A stretch of DNA of 64,000 bases. Origin: an uncultured Clostridia bacterium. Its GTDB lineage: Bacteria; Bacillota; Clostridia; TANB77; CAG-508. The stretch spans positions 18,805 through 82,804 of the forward strand of contig CAKOVX010000006.1 of assembly GCA_934122155.1 (NCBI GenBank), read 5' to 3'. Of this stretch, positions 1 through 9,215 are shown one piece after another. The stretch's first letter is position 1. Every line of letters begins with the position of its first letter. The translations under genes were made by a program, and so were the position numbers. Under the pieces are notes generated by a model. It had not been told where the DNA came from and ran no database searches. It was given only the letters and a program-made list of their open reading frames with translations.

Positions 1-2013
1 TGTAACATTTCTAACAGTTCCTGTTAAAACCATTCCATCTCTCAAATCTTCAAATTTAAGTACATCAGCTCTTAATATTTGCTTAGGCATTTCATCTCTT
101 GGGTCTCTACCTGGTTTTGACATTTCTTCAATAATATCTGCTAAAGTCATTTCACCAACATCAAGTTCTTTAGCTGTTTCTTTTACATTTACTTCTAATA
201 ATTTAGCTTTTATTTCTGATTGTTTTTCTTTATTTAATAAATCCTCTTTTTTGTATCCTAATTTATTAAGTAAATTTTCTGCAACAGAATAACTTTCTGG
301 GTGAACTCCTGTAATTTCTAAAGCATTTTTTCCACCAGGAATTCTAATAAATCCTGCACATTGCTCAAATGCTGCTTTTCCTAATTTAGGAACTTTTAAT
401 AATTCTTTTCTTTCAGCTAATTTACCATTTTCATCACGGTATTTTACTATGTTATTTGCAATAGTTTTATTTATTCCTGCTACATAAGAAAGTAATGATG
501 GTGTAGCTGTATTAACATCAACTCCAACTTCATTTACTGCATCTTCAACAACACCAGTTAAGCTTTCTGTTAATTTCTTTTGGTCAACATCATGTTGATA
601 TTGCCCTACTCCTATTGCCTTTGGGTCTATTTTTACAAGCTCTGCAAGTGGGTCTTGCAATCTTCTTGCAATTGATATTGCACCTCTTAAAGATACGTTT
701 ATATCTGGATATTCTTCTGTTGCAAGTTTTGATGCAGAGTATACAGATGCTCCAGCTTCACTTACAATTGCATAATGAAGTGGTCTTTCAATTTCTTTAA
801 TCATATCTGCAACAAAGCTTTCAGATTCTCTTGAAGCTGTTCCATTTCCTATTGCAATAATATCAACTTTATATTTTTCTATTAAAGCTTTTAGCTCTTT
901 TTTTGCACCTTCTACATCATTTTGCGGTTCTGTTGGGTATACAGTAGTAGTTGCAAGTAATTTTCCTGTTTCATCAATTACTGCAATTTTACAACCTGTA
1001 CGATATGCTGGGTCAAACCCCATTACTGTTAAACCTTTTAAAGGTGCTGCTAAAAGTAAAGGTTTTGCATTTTTTCCAAATACTTTAATGGCTTGAGTTT
1101 CTGCCTTTTCTGTTAAGTCAGAACGAATTTCTCTTTCAATAGATGGTTCAATTAATCTGCTCCAACTATCTGCAATTGTTTCTTCTAATATTGTAGTAAA
1201 TTGAGTTTTTTGTTTAATAATATCTCTATTTATTAAATCTAAAATTTTATCTTCTGGTTTTTCAATTTTTACTTTTAAAAATTCTTCAGCTTCTCCGCGA
1301 TTGATAGCTAAAATTCTATGGCTAGGTAAGTGATTTACCTTTTCGCTAAATTCATAATACATATTATATGCTGTTTTTTCTTCTGGCTTTGTAGCTTTAG
1401 TTATTATAACGCCTTCTCTATAACAAATACGTTTAATTTGTTTACGATATTCAGGGTTGTCTGATATAATTTCTGCAATAATATCTTTTGCACCTTGAAT
1501 AGCATCTTCTACACTTGCTACAACTTTTTCTCTGTTATTTTTATCTTCTTCTGATAATTTATCAATATTTACATATTGTTTTGCAATTTCTTCAATTGGT
1601 GTTTTTTCTGTTTGAGCTAATATAATTTCAGCTAATGGCTCTAAGCCTTTTGCTTTAGCTACTGTTGCTCTTGTCTTTTTCTTTTGTTTATATGGCCTGT
1701 ATATATCTTCAACTTCTGCTAGTGTTTTAGCATTTTCTAAGTTTGTAAGTATTTCTTCTGTAAGTTTTCCTTGATTTTCAATTGATGTTTTTACTTCTGC
1801 TTTTCTTGCTTCTAAGTTACGAAGATATGTAAGTCTTTCTCCTAAATCTCTTAAAGTTTCATCTGAAAGACCACCTGTTACTTCTTTTCTATAACGTGCA
1901 ATAAAAGGTATTGTATTTCCTTCATTTATTAATTCTATTGTTCTTATAACTTGCACTAATTTTATATTTAATTCTTCTGCAATTATATTTGCTATTCTTT
2001 CTTGTGTATCCAT
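1..2013 (-). CDS. tex: Tex-family RNA-binding transcription accessory protein (3' end cut off)
   Basis: 671 codons are visible and the gene runs off the left edge. The product begins MDTQERIANIIAEELN and shows the Tex order: N-terminal helical domain, YqgF-like RNase H fold (VMGFDPAYRTGCKIAVID, about residues 334-351), helix-hairpin-helix part (SLLSYVAGINKTIANNIV), and the start of the C-terminal S1 RNA-binding domain (LRDGMVLTGTVRNVT) at the edge. Tex proteins bind nucleic acid and affect transcription; the exact role in Clostridia is not settled. The start at 2013 is preceded by GGATAGAGG. No partner gene lies upstream on this strand, so it is probably transcribed alone or with genes beyond the window. 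Confidence 0.93.
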   Translation of the reverse strand, partial: MDTQERIANIIAEELNIKLVQVIRTIELINEGNTIPFIARYRKEVTGGLSDETLRDLGERLTYLRNLEARKAEVKTSIENQGKLTEEILTNLENAKTLAEVEDIYRPYKQKKKTRATVAKAKGLEPLAEIILAQTEKTPIEEIAKQYVNIDKLSEEDKNNREKVVASVEDAIQGAKDIIAEIISDNPEYRKQIKRICYREGVIITKATKPEEKTAYNMYYEFSEKVNHLPSHRILAINRGEAEEFLKVKIEKPEDKILDLINRDIIKQKTQFTTILEETIADSWSRLIEPSIEREIRSDLTEKAETQAIKVFGKNAKPLLLAAPLKGLTVMGFDPAYRTGCKIAVIDETGKLLATTTVYPTEPQNDVEGAKKELKALIEKYKVDIIAIGNGTASRESESFVADMIKEIERPLHYAIVSEAGASVYSASKLATEEYPDINVSLRGAISIARRLQDPLAELVKIDPKAIGVGQYQHDVDQKKLTESLTGVVEDAVNEVGVDVNTATPSLLSYVAGINKTIANNIVKYRDENGKLAERKELLKVPKLGKAAFEQCAGFIRIPGGKNALEITGVHPESYSVAENLLNKLGYKKEDLLNKEKQSEIKAKLLEVNVKETAKELDVGEMTLADIIEEMSKPGRDPRDEMPKQILRADVLKFEDLRDGMVLTGTVRNVT

Positions 2014-2142
2014 GCCTCTATCCTTTCGTTTTTTATGTATTATATCAAACTTTATTAAAATTGATAAGTTTTTTGTGCAAAATACTAATTTTTTTATTAT
2101 TATGAATAAACTTTATATATACTATCTTTTGTCTTTTCAAAA

Positions 2143-2186
2143 TTCGACATTATTAGATTGACTTTTTAAATCTATTAATGTATATT
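2143..2186 (+). promoter_or_regulatory. Sigma-A-like promoter with upstream Spo0A-box-like heptamer
   Basis: TTGACT (2158-2163), a 17-base spacer and TATATT (2181-2186) precede the DUF975 gene. TTCGACA, the reverse complement of the Spo0A heptamer TGTCGAA, lies at 2143-2149, eight bases upstream of the -35. That is a plausible activator position. The promoter is seen; control by Spo0A is inference. Confidence 0.55.
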
Positions 2187-2215
2187 TATAATATATTAAG
2201 AAAGGGGGGGTTTTT

Positions 2216-2959
2216 GTGAAAAAATCAGCTGATTATAGAGCTAGTGCAAGAGAAAAATTGTCTGGAAAGTGGGGTAAAGCTGCTCTTATTTCATTAGGTT
2301 ACTTTGTAGTATTCTTTGTTTTAGGTTTTATTGAAGGATTACTTCCTGAAAACATAAAATCTATTTTCTCAATTGCTACAACTATTATTGAAATACCTTT
2401 AAGCTTTGGATTACTTATATCTTTCTATAAATTATTTAATGGTGAAGATGCTAAAGCTTTTGACTTTTTAAAATCTGGTTTTTCAAACTTTAAAAGAGCA
2501 TGGTTAGTTGGATTAAATGTTGCGTTAAAAATGATAATTCCAATTATTATTTTAATTGCTGGTATGTCAATCTCAATGGTTACCGGAATAATAACTTTTG
2601 CACGAGGAACAGCATCTGGAAGTTCTTATGCATTTGCAGCAATTGGTGTACTTATGTATATAATAGGTATAATTTGGACTATACTTCAATCATATTATTA
2701 TCAATTAGCTTACGTTGTTGCAGTTGACAATGAAGAACTTTCAAATAAAGAAGTGGTAGAAAAATGTAAAGAAATTATGCAAGGTAAACGTTGGAAGCTA
2801 TTTTGTTTACAATTTTCATTTATTGGTTGGGCTATATTAGCAGGTCTAACTTTTGGAATTGGAATGTTATGGTTGGTTCCATATATTCAACTTGCTACAA
2901 TTTCTTTCTATGAAGATGCAATTGGTAAAAATGAAGAAGTCAATAATATTGCTGAATAA
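2216..2959 (+). CDS. DUF975 family integral membrane protein
   Basis: 247 residues with the family's opening (ADYRASAREKLSGKWGKAALISLGYF) followed by about five or six hydrophobic segments and a short acidic tail. DUF975 proteins are common in Firmicutes; their function is unknown. The start is a GTG at 2216 after a G-rich ribosome binding site (GGGGGGG at 2204-2210). It is a single-gene unit with its own promoter and a terminator shared with the convergent ABC-F gene. Confidence 0.85.
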   Translation: MKKSADYRASAREKLSGKWGKAALISLGYFVVFFVLGFIEGLLPENIKSIFSIATTIIEIPLSFGLLISFYKLFNGEDAKAFDFLKSGFSNFKRAWLVGLNVALKMIIPIIILIAGMSISMVTGIITFARGTASGSSYAFAAIGVLMYIIGIIWTILQSYYYQLAYVVAVDNEELSNKEVVEKCKEIMQGKRWKLFCLQFSFIGWAILAGLTFGIGMLWLVPYIQLATISFYEDAIGKNEEVNNIAE

Positions 2960-2960
2960 A

Positions 2961-2990
2961 AAAAATCGCATTTTAAATGCGATTTTTTTT
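2961..2990. terminator. Bidirectional terminator between DUF975 and ABC-F genes
   Basis: AAAAATCGCATTT pairs with AAATGCGATTTTT. The stem is flanked by A-runs and T-runs on both sides, so it serves both convergent genes; it overlaps the ABC-F stop codon. Confidence 0.85.
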
Positions 2991-4569
2991 ATTCTACTCC
3001 TAAATATTCATTATATGTAACTTCTCTGTCTATTACTGTATCTGCCTTTATATCAATAATTCTGTTTGCAACTGTTTGCATTAATTGATGGTCATGTGAA
3101 GTAAATAACATATTTCCTTTAAATTTCATCATACCCTCATTTAATGCTGTAATAGATTCCATATCTAAGTGGTTTGTTGGTTCATCCAAAATTAAAAAGT
3201 TTGCTCCTGATAACATCATTTTTGAAAGAACACATCTTACTTTTTCTCCACCTGAAAGTACATTTACTTTTTTAAGTGCTTCTTCACCCGAAAATAGCAT
3301 TCTTCCTAAAAAGCTTCTTACATATGTTTCATCAGGATCTTTTGAATATTGTCTTAACCAGTCTGTAATTGATAAATCTGATTCAAATAAATAGTTATTA
3401 TCTTTTGGGAAATAGCTTGATGTAATTGTTGTCCCCCATACTATTTCTCCTTCATCTGGTTCAAGCTCTCCTGCAATAATTTGAAATAATACAGTTTTTG
3501 CATTCTCATTATCTGCTAAAAATGCAATCTTATCATTTTGTTTTACTGTAAATGAAATATTGTTTAATATTTTTTCTCCATTTATTGTTTTAGATATGTT
3601 TTTAACATGTAAAATTTCTTTTCCTGGTTCTCTATCTGGTTTAAAATCAACATATGGATATCTTCTATTAGATGGTTTAATCTCATCTAATTCAATTTTT
3701 TCTAATGATTTTTTACGAGATGTTGCTTGTTTTGATTTTGAAGCATTTGCACTAAACCTTGCAATAAAGTCTTGTAATTCTTTAATTTTTTCTTCTTTCT
3801 TTTTGTTAGCTTCTTTCATTTGCTTTAATGCAAGTTGACTAGACTCATACCAGAAATCATAATTTCCTGGGTATACTTTGATTTTTCCAAAATCTACGTC
3901 TGCAATATGTGTACAAACCTTATTTAAAAAGTATCTATCATGTGATACAACAATAACTGTATTTTCGAAGTTTATTAAAAATTCTTCAAGCCAACTAATA
4001 CTTTTTAAGTCTAAGTCGTTTGTAGGCTCATCAAGTAATAATATATCTGGGTTTCCAAATAGTGCTTGTGCTAACAACACTTTTACTTTATCTTTTGCCT
4101 CTAAGTTGCTCATAAGTTCATAATGTTTTTCTGATATTATTCCTAAATCATTTAACAACACTGCTGCATCTGATTCAGCATTCCAGCCATCTAGTTCAGC
4201 AAAACGTTCTTCTAATTTTGCTGCTTTCATGCCATCTTCTTCAGAAAAATCTGGTTTTGCATATATTTCATCTTTTTCTTTCATTATTTTATATAGTTCA
4301 CTGTTTCCCATAATAACAGTATCCATAACAGTATATTCTTCAAAAGCAAAGTGATCTTGTTTTAAAACAGATAATCTTTCTGTTTTTTCTTTTGTTACTT
4401 CTCCTTTACTTGGCTCAATTTCTCCTGATAATACTTTCAAAAAAGTAGATTTTCCTGCGCCATTTGCACCAATAATTCCATAGCAACAACCTTTATTAAA
4501 TTTTATATTTACGTCTTCAAATAAAGTTCTTTTTCCAAACCTAATTGTTACTCCAGTAGCTGTAAGCAT
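2989..4569 (-). CDS. ABC-F family ATPase (YkpA/YbiT-like)
   Basis: 526 residues with two ABC ATPase domains and no membrane segment, as in ABC-F proteins, which act on the ribosome rather than in transport. Domain 1 has Walker A GANGAGKST (about 33-41) and LLLDEPTNDLDL; domain 2 has signature LSGGEKVRC and LILDEPTNHLDM. The second Walker A is degenerate (ADNENAKTV) and the first signature is weak; from memory YkpA-type proteins share this, so I do not read it as decay. A Lys/Glu-rich linker near 250-300 is the usual ABC-F arm. It starts at 4569 after GGAGG. The exact substrate or ribosome state is unknown. Confidence 0.9.
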   Translation of the reverse strand: MLTATGVTIRFGKRTLFEDVNIKFNKGCCYGIIGANGAGKSTFLKVLSGEIEPSKGEVTKEKTERLSVLKQDHFAFEEYTVMDTVIMGNSELYKIMKEKDEIYAKPDFSEEDGMKAAKLEERFAELDGWNAESDAAVLLNDLGIISEKHYELMSNLEAKDKVKVLLAQALFGNPDILLLDEPTNDLDLKSISWLEEFLINFENTVIVVSHDRYFLNKVCTHIADVDFGKIKVYPGNYDFWYESSQLALKQMKEANKKKEEKIKELQDFIARFSANASKSKQATSRKKSLEKIELDEIKPSNRRYPYVDFKPDREPGKEILHVKNISKTINGEKILNNISFTVKQNDKIAFLADNENAKTVLFQIIAGELEPDEGEIVWGTTITSSYFPKDNNYLFESDLSITDWLRQYSKDPDETYVRSFLGRMLFSGEEALKKVNVLSGGEKVRCVLSKMMLSGANFLILDEPTNHLDMESITALNEGMMKFKGNMLFTSHDHQLMQTVANRIIDIKADTVIDREVTYNEYLGVE

Positions 4570-4635
4570 TGCTTTTCCTCCTTATATAATATACTTTGTA
4601 TATTATACCATATTTTTCAAGTTTGTAAAGGAAAA

Positions 4636-4663
4636 GAGCTGAATTGCAATAGCAATTCAGCTC
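4636..4663 (-). terminator. Hairpin terminator downstream of DUF378 gene
   Basis: A perfect 12-bp stem, GAGCTGAATTGC against GCAATTCAGCTC with loop AATA. On the minus strand it is followed by TTTTCC, a modest U-tract, just after the stop of the DUF378 gene. Confidence 0.7.
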
Positions 4664-4676
4664 CATAATTTTTCTT

Positions 4677-4865
4677 TTATCTATCAAATAATAATTTTAT
4701 TGCCCATAATCCAGAAATTCCTACTAGAATATAAATGATTCTACTTATAACTGACATAACACCAAAGATAGCATCTACTAAATTAAAATTAAATATTCCT
4801 ACTAGTCCCCAATTAATAGCACCAATAATAATTAATATAAGCGCTATTGTATCTATTGTTTTCAT
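4677..4865 (-). CDS. DUF378 family small membrane protein (YuzA-like)
   Basis: 62 residues, almost entirely two transmembrane helices, with the family motif GAINWGLVGIFNFNLVDAIFG. DUF378 proteins are small inner-membrane proteins of unknown function, widespread in Firmicutes. The start at 4865 has a strong AAGGAGG six to eight bases upstream. It is a monocistronic unit between its own terminator and the corA gene, which ends upstream. Confidence 0.85.
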   Translation of the reverse strand: MKTIDTIALILIIIGAINWGLVGIFNFNLVDAIFGVMSVISRIIYILVGISGLWAIKLLFDR

Positions 4866-4976
4866 CTATCTCTCCTCCTTAAAAAATAATTTTAAAAGTT
4901 TTCACTATTAATTATACTCATTTTTGCTTTTTTTATACTTTTAATAAATTATTTTATATATAGGTTTTTAGTAGAT

Positions 4977-5927
4977 CTATTTTAACATATCTCTTTTGTT
5001 AAGCCATAATGTAGCAACCACTGAAGTTATAATTGAAATAAATATTAAAATTATAAAGCCATATTGATTATTTTGCATTGGAACTGGTACATTCATGCCC
5101 CAAAAACTAGCTATCATTGTTGGTATTGACAAAATAATTGTTATTGATGTTAAAAATTTCATAACCCTATTTAAGTTATTTGAAATTATTGAAGCATAAG
5201 CATCCATAGTTCCATTTAAGATATCACTATATATTTTTGCCATTTCTATTGCTTGCTTATTTTCTATAATTGAATCTTCTAATATATCTTCATCTTCTTC
5301 ATATAGCTTAATAATTTTTCCACGCATAGTTTTTTCCATAACAGCTTCATTTGATTTTAATGATGTAGTAAAATACACTAAACTCTTTTCTAAGTTTAAT
5401 AATTTTAATAATGCTCTATTTTTCATTGAATTTTTCAAAATTGATTCTGCTATTTCTGTTTCTTTATTTATTTTCTTTAATAAGTGTAAATACATTGAAG
5501 CATTACTATATAGTATTTGTAATAAAAATCTGCTTTTTTTATATGTCACAATATTTTTCATATTGTTTTTCATTAAGTCTTGAATAATGCTATTTTCTTT
5601 TAATGATACAGTAATTAAATAGTCATCTCTTACAAATATAACACCAATTGGCATTGTTGTGTAAATTAAAGAATCCCCTTCTTTTTCTCTAATTGGTACA
5701 TCTATTATAAATAATATTGTGTTATCATCTTCTTCTATATCAATTCTTGCCTTTTCCTCATAATCTAATGCATACCTAATAAAATCTTCTTTAATTTTTA
5801 ACTTTTCACATACATCCTTTATTTCTTCTTCGCTCGGGGCTATCATGTTAATCCAATTCCCTTTTTCATAGCTTGTTATTTTTTCTGTTTTATTAGTTTG
5901 TAATTCTGTTTTATACATTTCTAACAT
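4977..5927 (-). CDS. corA: CorA-family magnesium/divalent cation channel
   Basis: 316 residues: a cytosolic alpha/beta and long-helix region, then two C-terminal transmembrane helices. The defining GMN motif is present at the end of the first (ASFWGMNVPVPMQNNQYG, about residues 272-289), and the extreme C-terminus is basic (LNKRDMLK), as in CorA. The role is Mg2+ uptake across the cytoplasmic membrane as a pentamer. The start at 5927 is preceded by GAGGGGGA. The symbol is by family; a CorA paralogue with another metal preference cannot be excluded. Confidence 0.88.
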   Translation of the reverse strand: MLEMYKTELQTNKTEKITSYEKGNWINMIAPSEEEIKDVCEKLKIKEDFIRYALDYEEKARIDIEEDDNTILFIIDVPIREKEGDSLIYTTMPIGVIFVRDDYLITVSLKENSIIQDLMKNNMKNIVTYKKSRFLLQILYSNASMYLHLLKKINKETEIAESILKNSMKNRALLKLLNLEKSLVYFTTSLKSNEAVMEKTMRGKIIKLYEEDEDILEDSIIENKQAIEMAKIYSDILNGTMDAYASIISNNLNRVMKFLTSITIILSIPTMIASFWGMNVPVPMQNNQYGFIILIFISIITSVVATLWLNKRDMLK

Positions 5928-6091
5928 AATATATCCCCCTCTCTTTTTTATTATATCATATTATTTTTTTCTATTTAAAAATAATAAAAAATAGAACGTA
6001 AGATTCAGCCTTTTTCTGCTTTAAAATCTCTCGTTCTTAAAATCATTAATTATAAATTTAAAGCATTGAATATACAATGTTTTAAGCAATT

Positions 6092-6167
6092 TGGTGCGTC
6101 ATAGAGGAGTCGAACCTCCGACCATCAGATTAAGAGTCTGCTGCTCTACCAACTGAGCTAATGACGC
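6092..6167 (-). tRNA. tRNA-Lys (anticodon CTT)
   Basis: 76 nt including encoded CCA. The acceptor stem GCGTCAT/ATGACGC, D-loop AGCTCAGTTGGTAGAGC, anticodon loop CTCTTAA and T-loop GGTTCGACT are all visible. A second lysine tRNA (TTT) lies at 11435-11510. Confidence 0.96.
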
Positions 6168-6232
6168 ATATAACTAACTCTTATTATTATACGGCGGATT
6201 AGTCTACTTTGTCAATAGTTAGTTAATTTATT

Positions 6233-7078
6233 TTAACATAATTTATTTGCAATTTCCGCAAATTGTTGTATTGTTAAATTTTCTCCTCTTATATTTTCTG
6301 GTAAATTTAATTCTTGTAATATATTTTTTAATTTTTCTTTTGACGATATTCCAGCATTAGAAAGCCCATTTAATAATGTTTTTCTTCTTTGCATAAAACT
6401 TGCTTTTATTACTTTAAAGAATATTTTTTCATCCTTTAATTCAACTGGTGGTTTTTTTCTAATGTTTAACTTTATTACTTCTGAATTTACTTTAGGTTCT
6501 GGAATGAATGAGGTATTTGGTACTGTTAATACTTCCTGTGCTTGTGCATAATAATATACACAATATGTAATAGCTCCTGTATTTTTTCCTCCTGGTATCT
6601 CTGTTAACCTATCTGCTACTTCTTTTTGTACCATTACTGTTATACTATTTATGTTTAATTTTTCCTCTAGCAATTTCATTATTATTGGAGTTGTAATATA
6701 GTATGGCAAATTTGCTACAATTTTAACCATATAATTTTCAGTATTCTCTTTTTTTATTAAATCATTTAATTCTACTTTTAATATATCTTCATTTATAACT
6801 GAAAAATTATCATATAATTTAAACCTGTCTTCTAATATTTGCAACATTTTCTTATCTAGCTCTATTGCAATTACCTTTCCCGCTTTTTCTACTAGTCTAC
6901 TTGTTAATGTTCCAAGTCCAGGTCCTATTTCTATAACAAAGTCATTTTTACTTATTTGTGCTGCTTCTACTATATTATTAATTGCACTATCATCAATCAA
7001 GAAATTTTGTCCTAATTCTTTGTTAGCACTAATATTATATTTTTTCATTAAAAATTTGGTTTCTTCATAAACATTCAT
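6233..7078 (-). CDS. rsmA: 16S rRNA (adenine1518/1519-N6)-dimethyltransferase
   Basis: 281 residues. SAM-binding motif VIEIGPGLGTLTSRL and catalytic motif IV ANLPYYITTPI identify KsgA/RsmA, which dimethylates two adjacent adenines in the 3' hairpin of 16S rRNA late in 30S assembly. I chose the ATG at 7078 (MNVYEETKFLMKKYN) because GGGAGAAAAAA sits just before it; the frame stays open to a start at 7129 that would add 17 residues lacking family similarity. It stands between a tRNA-Lys gene and the VanW-type gene, with a hairpin separating it from the latter. Confidence 0.95.
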   Translation of the reverse strand: MNVYEETKFLMKKYNISANKELGQNFLIDDSAINNIVEAAQISKNDFVIEIGPGLGTLTSRLVEKAGKVIAIELDKKMLQILEDRFKLYDNFSVINEDILKVELNDLIKKENTENYMVKIVANLPYYITTPIIMKLLEEKLNINSITVMVQKEVADRLTEIPGGKNTGAITYCVYYYAQAQEVLTVPNTSFIPEPKVNSEVIKLNIRKKPPVELKDEKIFFKVIKASFMQRRKTLLNGLSNAGISSKEKLKNILQELNLPENIRGENLTIQQFAEIANKLC

Positions 7079-7137
7079 TTTTTTCTCCCATTTTTTATTA
7101 TATTCTAAGTATATAAGCATAACCTCCAAAAGTCAAG

Positions 7138-7165
7138 AAAAGCACTAGAAAAACTAGTGCTTTTA
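7138..7165 (-). terminator. Terminator of the VanW/G5 gene
   Basis: AAAAGCACTAG, loop AAAAA, CTAGTGCTTTT: a strong hairpin with a U-tract on the minus strand, directly after the stop at 7170. Confidence 0.85.
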
Positions 7166-7169
7166 AGTA

Positions 7170-9026
7170 TTATTCAGTTGTATTGTTTTGTGTTGTTTCT
7201 GGAGTTGTTGTCTCATTAGTTGTTGTATTTGAAGTCTCCGTATTTGTAGTAGTATTCTCATTAGCTGGTTTAGTTGGTGTTGTAGTCGCTTTTTTTGTTC
7301 CTCTTCTTACTATTTTATTTCTAGAATTATATGTATCCTTAGATAGTAATGTTTTTGATACAACTTTGCCATTTAATTTTAAAATTTTGTATCCCTCACT
7401 TCTACATCCTACAATCGCAGTTTGTTCTACAACTTCTTTTCCTTCTTGTAATGTTGCATCTTCTTTATATATTGTAGTAGGATTTATATATGATGTTACC
7501 TTTGATTGAATAACTACTTCATATTCTTTCTCTTCTTTTATTCCATATATTGAAACCTTACATACACCTCCACTTGCAGATGCCACTATTTTTATTGGAT
7601 ATTTTCTGGTGTTTTTAAATATAAAATCTAGACTTCCATAATAAACTGTTGCATCTCTACTTGCAGCTACATATCCAGTTGTAAACATATGATTACTTCT
7701 TTCAACTATTTCTAGATTTGCAAGTAGTGCAGTATTGTATATTGTTGATGATACTTGGCAAACTCCTCCTCCAACACTTGGTACTACTTTACCACCAACA
7801 TATGCTGTTCCCTCTTTAAACCCTGCTTCAATAGTCCTTGAACCAACTATTGTATTAAATGAAAATTTTTCACCTGGCAATAAAACTGTTCCATTTGTTT
7901 TTTGTGCGGCAAGTTTAATATTTACATTTCTATTATAATTGCTTGCATCAAATCTTGTTGAAAATGTTGATATTAAATCTGGGAAAGCCTCTTCTCCTAA
8001 ATTATTAATTGTTTTTTTAGGTTTTGTTATTTTTAGAGGTATTGTATATTCTTTTTTATCTTCTTCTAATAATTTTTTTGCTTCCTCCATTGATATAGCA
8101 AAATCTACTCCATTTACTTCTGTATGTACTACTGTTGGATTTTTTTCTACATAAGCATCTTTGGGTTCTTTATATATTTCATCATGAATTTTTTGCAAAT
8201 CGATTGGATCTGGTTCTTTATATTCTGTTGGAATCTCTATTACTTGATAATTTGTATGAATATTGCTTAGCTGTGCCTTTATTAACTCTTTTAGTTCTTC
8301 ACTTTTTATTTTATAACCTGCTTTGCCTTTTACTACAATTAAATCATTGTCTTCTATATAATAACTGCTTTCTACAACCGCATCTTTCATTTTAGAGTTA
8401 ACATCTTTTATTGTAGATTCTAATAAGTCTTCATCTAGGTAAAGAGTTGGTTTTATATCTTTTTTAAATAAACTAGTAAATAATATGCTATAATTATTAG
8501 TTAAGATATTACCGCTTTTTCCAATGTTATAGGCTTCTATTACTGCACTATCTACATCAAATTTTGCATTAAAGCTGTTTGCTGTAACACTGGTTTCGTT
8601 TTCACCCATTTTTAATATTAAATTATTATTTTCATCTTTAAATCTTTCTTCAATGGCAGTATTTATTTTACTTGTTGCCTCACTTACAGTTAATTTTGAT
8701 ACATCTATTCCTAAAATTGATATTCCTTTAAATATTTTATCATTATTCATATTAATTAAAGCAAATATAATTGAAAATATCATAGTAGCTAAAATAACAA
8801 ATAAAGCTATAATTATAGGCACTACCTTTTTGTTTTTTTCTTTTTTAGCATGTTTTTCTTCTGGTTTATTAATTTCTTTTCTATCTTCTGGTTCTTCTTT
8901 TGCTTCTTCGCTAATATCCTTATTTTCTGTTTGTCCTGCTATATTTTCTTCATTTTTAGTTTCTTCTATATCATTCTCTACATTGTTTTCTTGTTCTTGA
9001 TTATTTAGGTTTTCTTGTTCTTCCAT
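7170..9026 (-). CDS. Membrane-anchored VanW/G5-domain envelope protein (YoaR-like)
   Basis: 618 residues. An acidic, low-complexity cytosolic N-terminus (1-70) leads into one transmembrane helix (VVPIIIALFVILATMIFSII). Next come two peptidoglycan-binding-like modules (about 100-300), a VanW domain (DASNYNRNVNIKLAAQKTNG to GGGVCQVSSTIYNTALLANL), a G5-like domain (about 500-570), and a Thr/Asn/Pro-rich tail. The architecture fits a cell-wall-associated protein of the YoaR/VanW group; VanW domains occur near vancomycin-resistance genes but have no demonstrated enzymatic role. Nothing else here suggests a resistance cluster. The start at 9026 follows AAAGGGGA. Confidence 0.87.
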   Translation of the reverse strand: MEEQENLNNQEQENNVENDIEETKNEENIAGQTENKDISEEAKEEPEDRKEINKPEEKHAKKEKNKKVVPIIIALFVILATMIFSIIFALINMNNDKIFKGISILGIDVSKLTVSEATSKINTAIEERFKDENNNLILKMGENETSVTANSFNAKFDVDSAVIEAYNIGKSGNILTNNYSILFTSLFKKDIKPTLYLDEDLLESTIKDVNSKMKDAVVESSYYIEDNDLIVVKGKAGYKIKSEELKELIKAQLSNIHTNYQVIEIPTEYKEPDPIDLQKIHDEIYKEPKDAYVEKNPTVVHTEVNGVDFAISMEEAKKLLEEDKKEYTIPLKITKPKKTINNLGEEAFPDLISTFSTRFDASNYNRNVNIKLAAQKTNGTVLLPGEKFSFNTIVGSRTIEAGFKEGTAYVGGKVVPSVGGGVCQVSSTIYNTALLANLEIVERSNHMFTTGYVAASRDATVYYGSLDFIFKNTRKYPIKIVASASGGVCKVSIYGIKEEKEYEVVIQSKVTSYINPTTIYKEDATLQEGKEVVEQTAIVGCRSEGYKILKLNGKVVSKTLLSKDTYNSRNKIVRRGTKKATTTPTKPANENTTTNTETSNTTTNETTTPETTQNNTTE

Positions 9027-9152
9027 CTTCGTTCCCCTTTATATAATAAATATATACTTTTGCTTAAAACAATATTACCATAACTATTTTTATTTTACAA
9101 TAAATTTATACATATATTTTGTCAAAATTTATATTTTTTTGTTATTTTATAC

Positions 9153-9181
9153 TAGACAATTTTTTATTTTTTTAATATAAT
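9153..9181 (+). promoter_or_regulatory. Promoter of the XRE-S24 gene
   Basis: TAGACA (9153-9158), a 17-base spacer, TATAAT (9176-9181). The -10 overlaps an in-frame ATG at 9180, so that ATG would lie outside the transcript. This supports the downstream start at 9216. Confidence 0.75.
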
Positions 9182-9215
9182 GTTTATAGAAAATTTTGGA
9201 AGAAGAGGTATTGTT

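Noticed and set aside
5990..6040. Hairpin AGAACG/CGTTCT as a riboswitch or terminator
   Set aside because: Six-base stem with a 33-base loop; too weak to call.
7183..7509. Val/Phe-rich plus-strand frame inside the VanW gene
   Set aside because: It is the mirror of the Thr/Asn-rich tail of the real gene; there is no start signal.
7170..9026. Vancomycin resistance gene
   Set aside because: A VanW domain alone does not confer resistance, and no vanH, vanA/B or vanX-like genes are present.
9180..9215. Upstream ATG start for the XRE-S24 gene
   Set aside because: It overlaps the -10 TATAAT (9176-9181), so it should lie outside the transcript; ATG 9216 has a good ribosome binding site.
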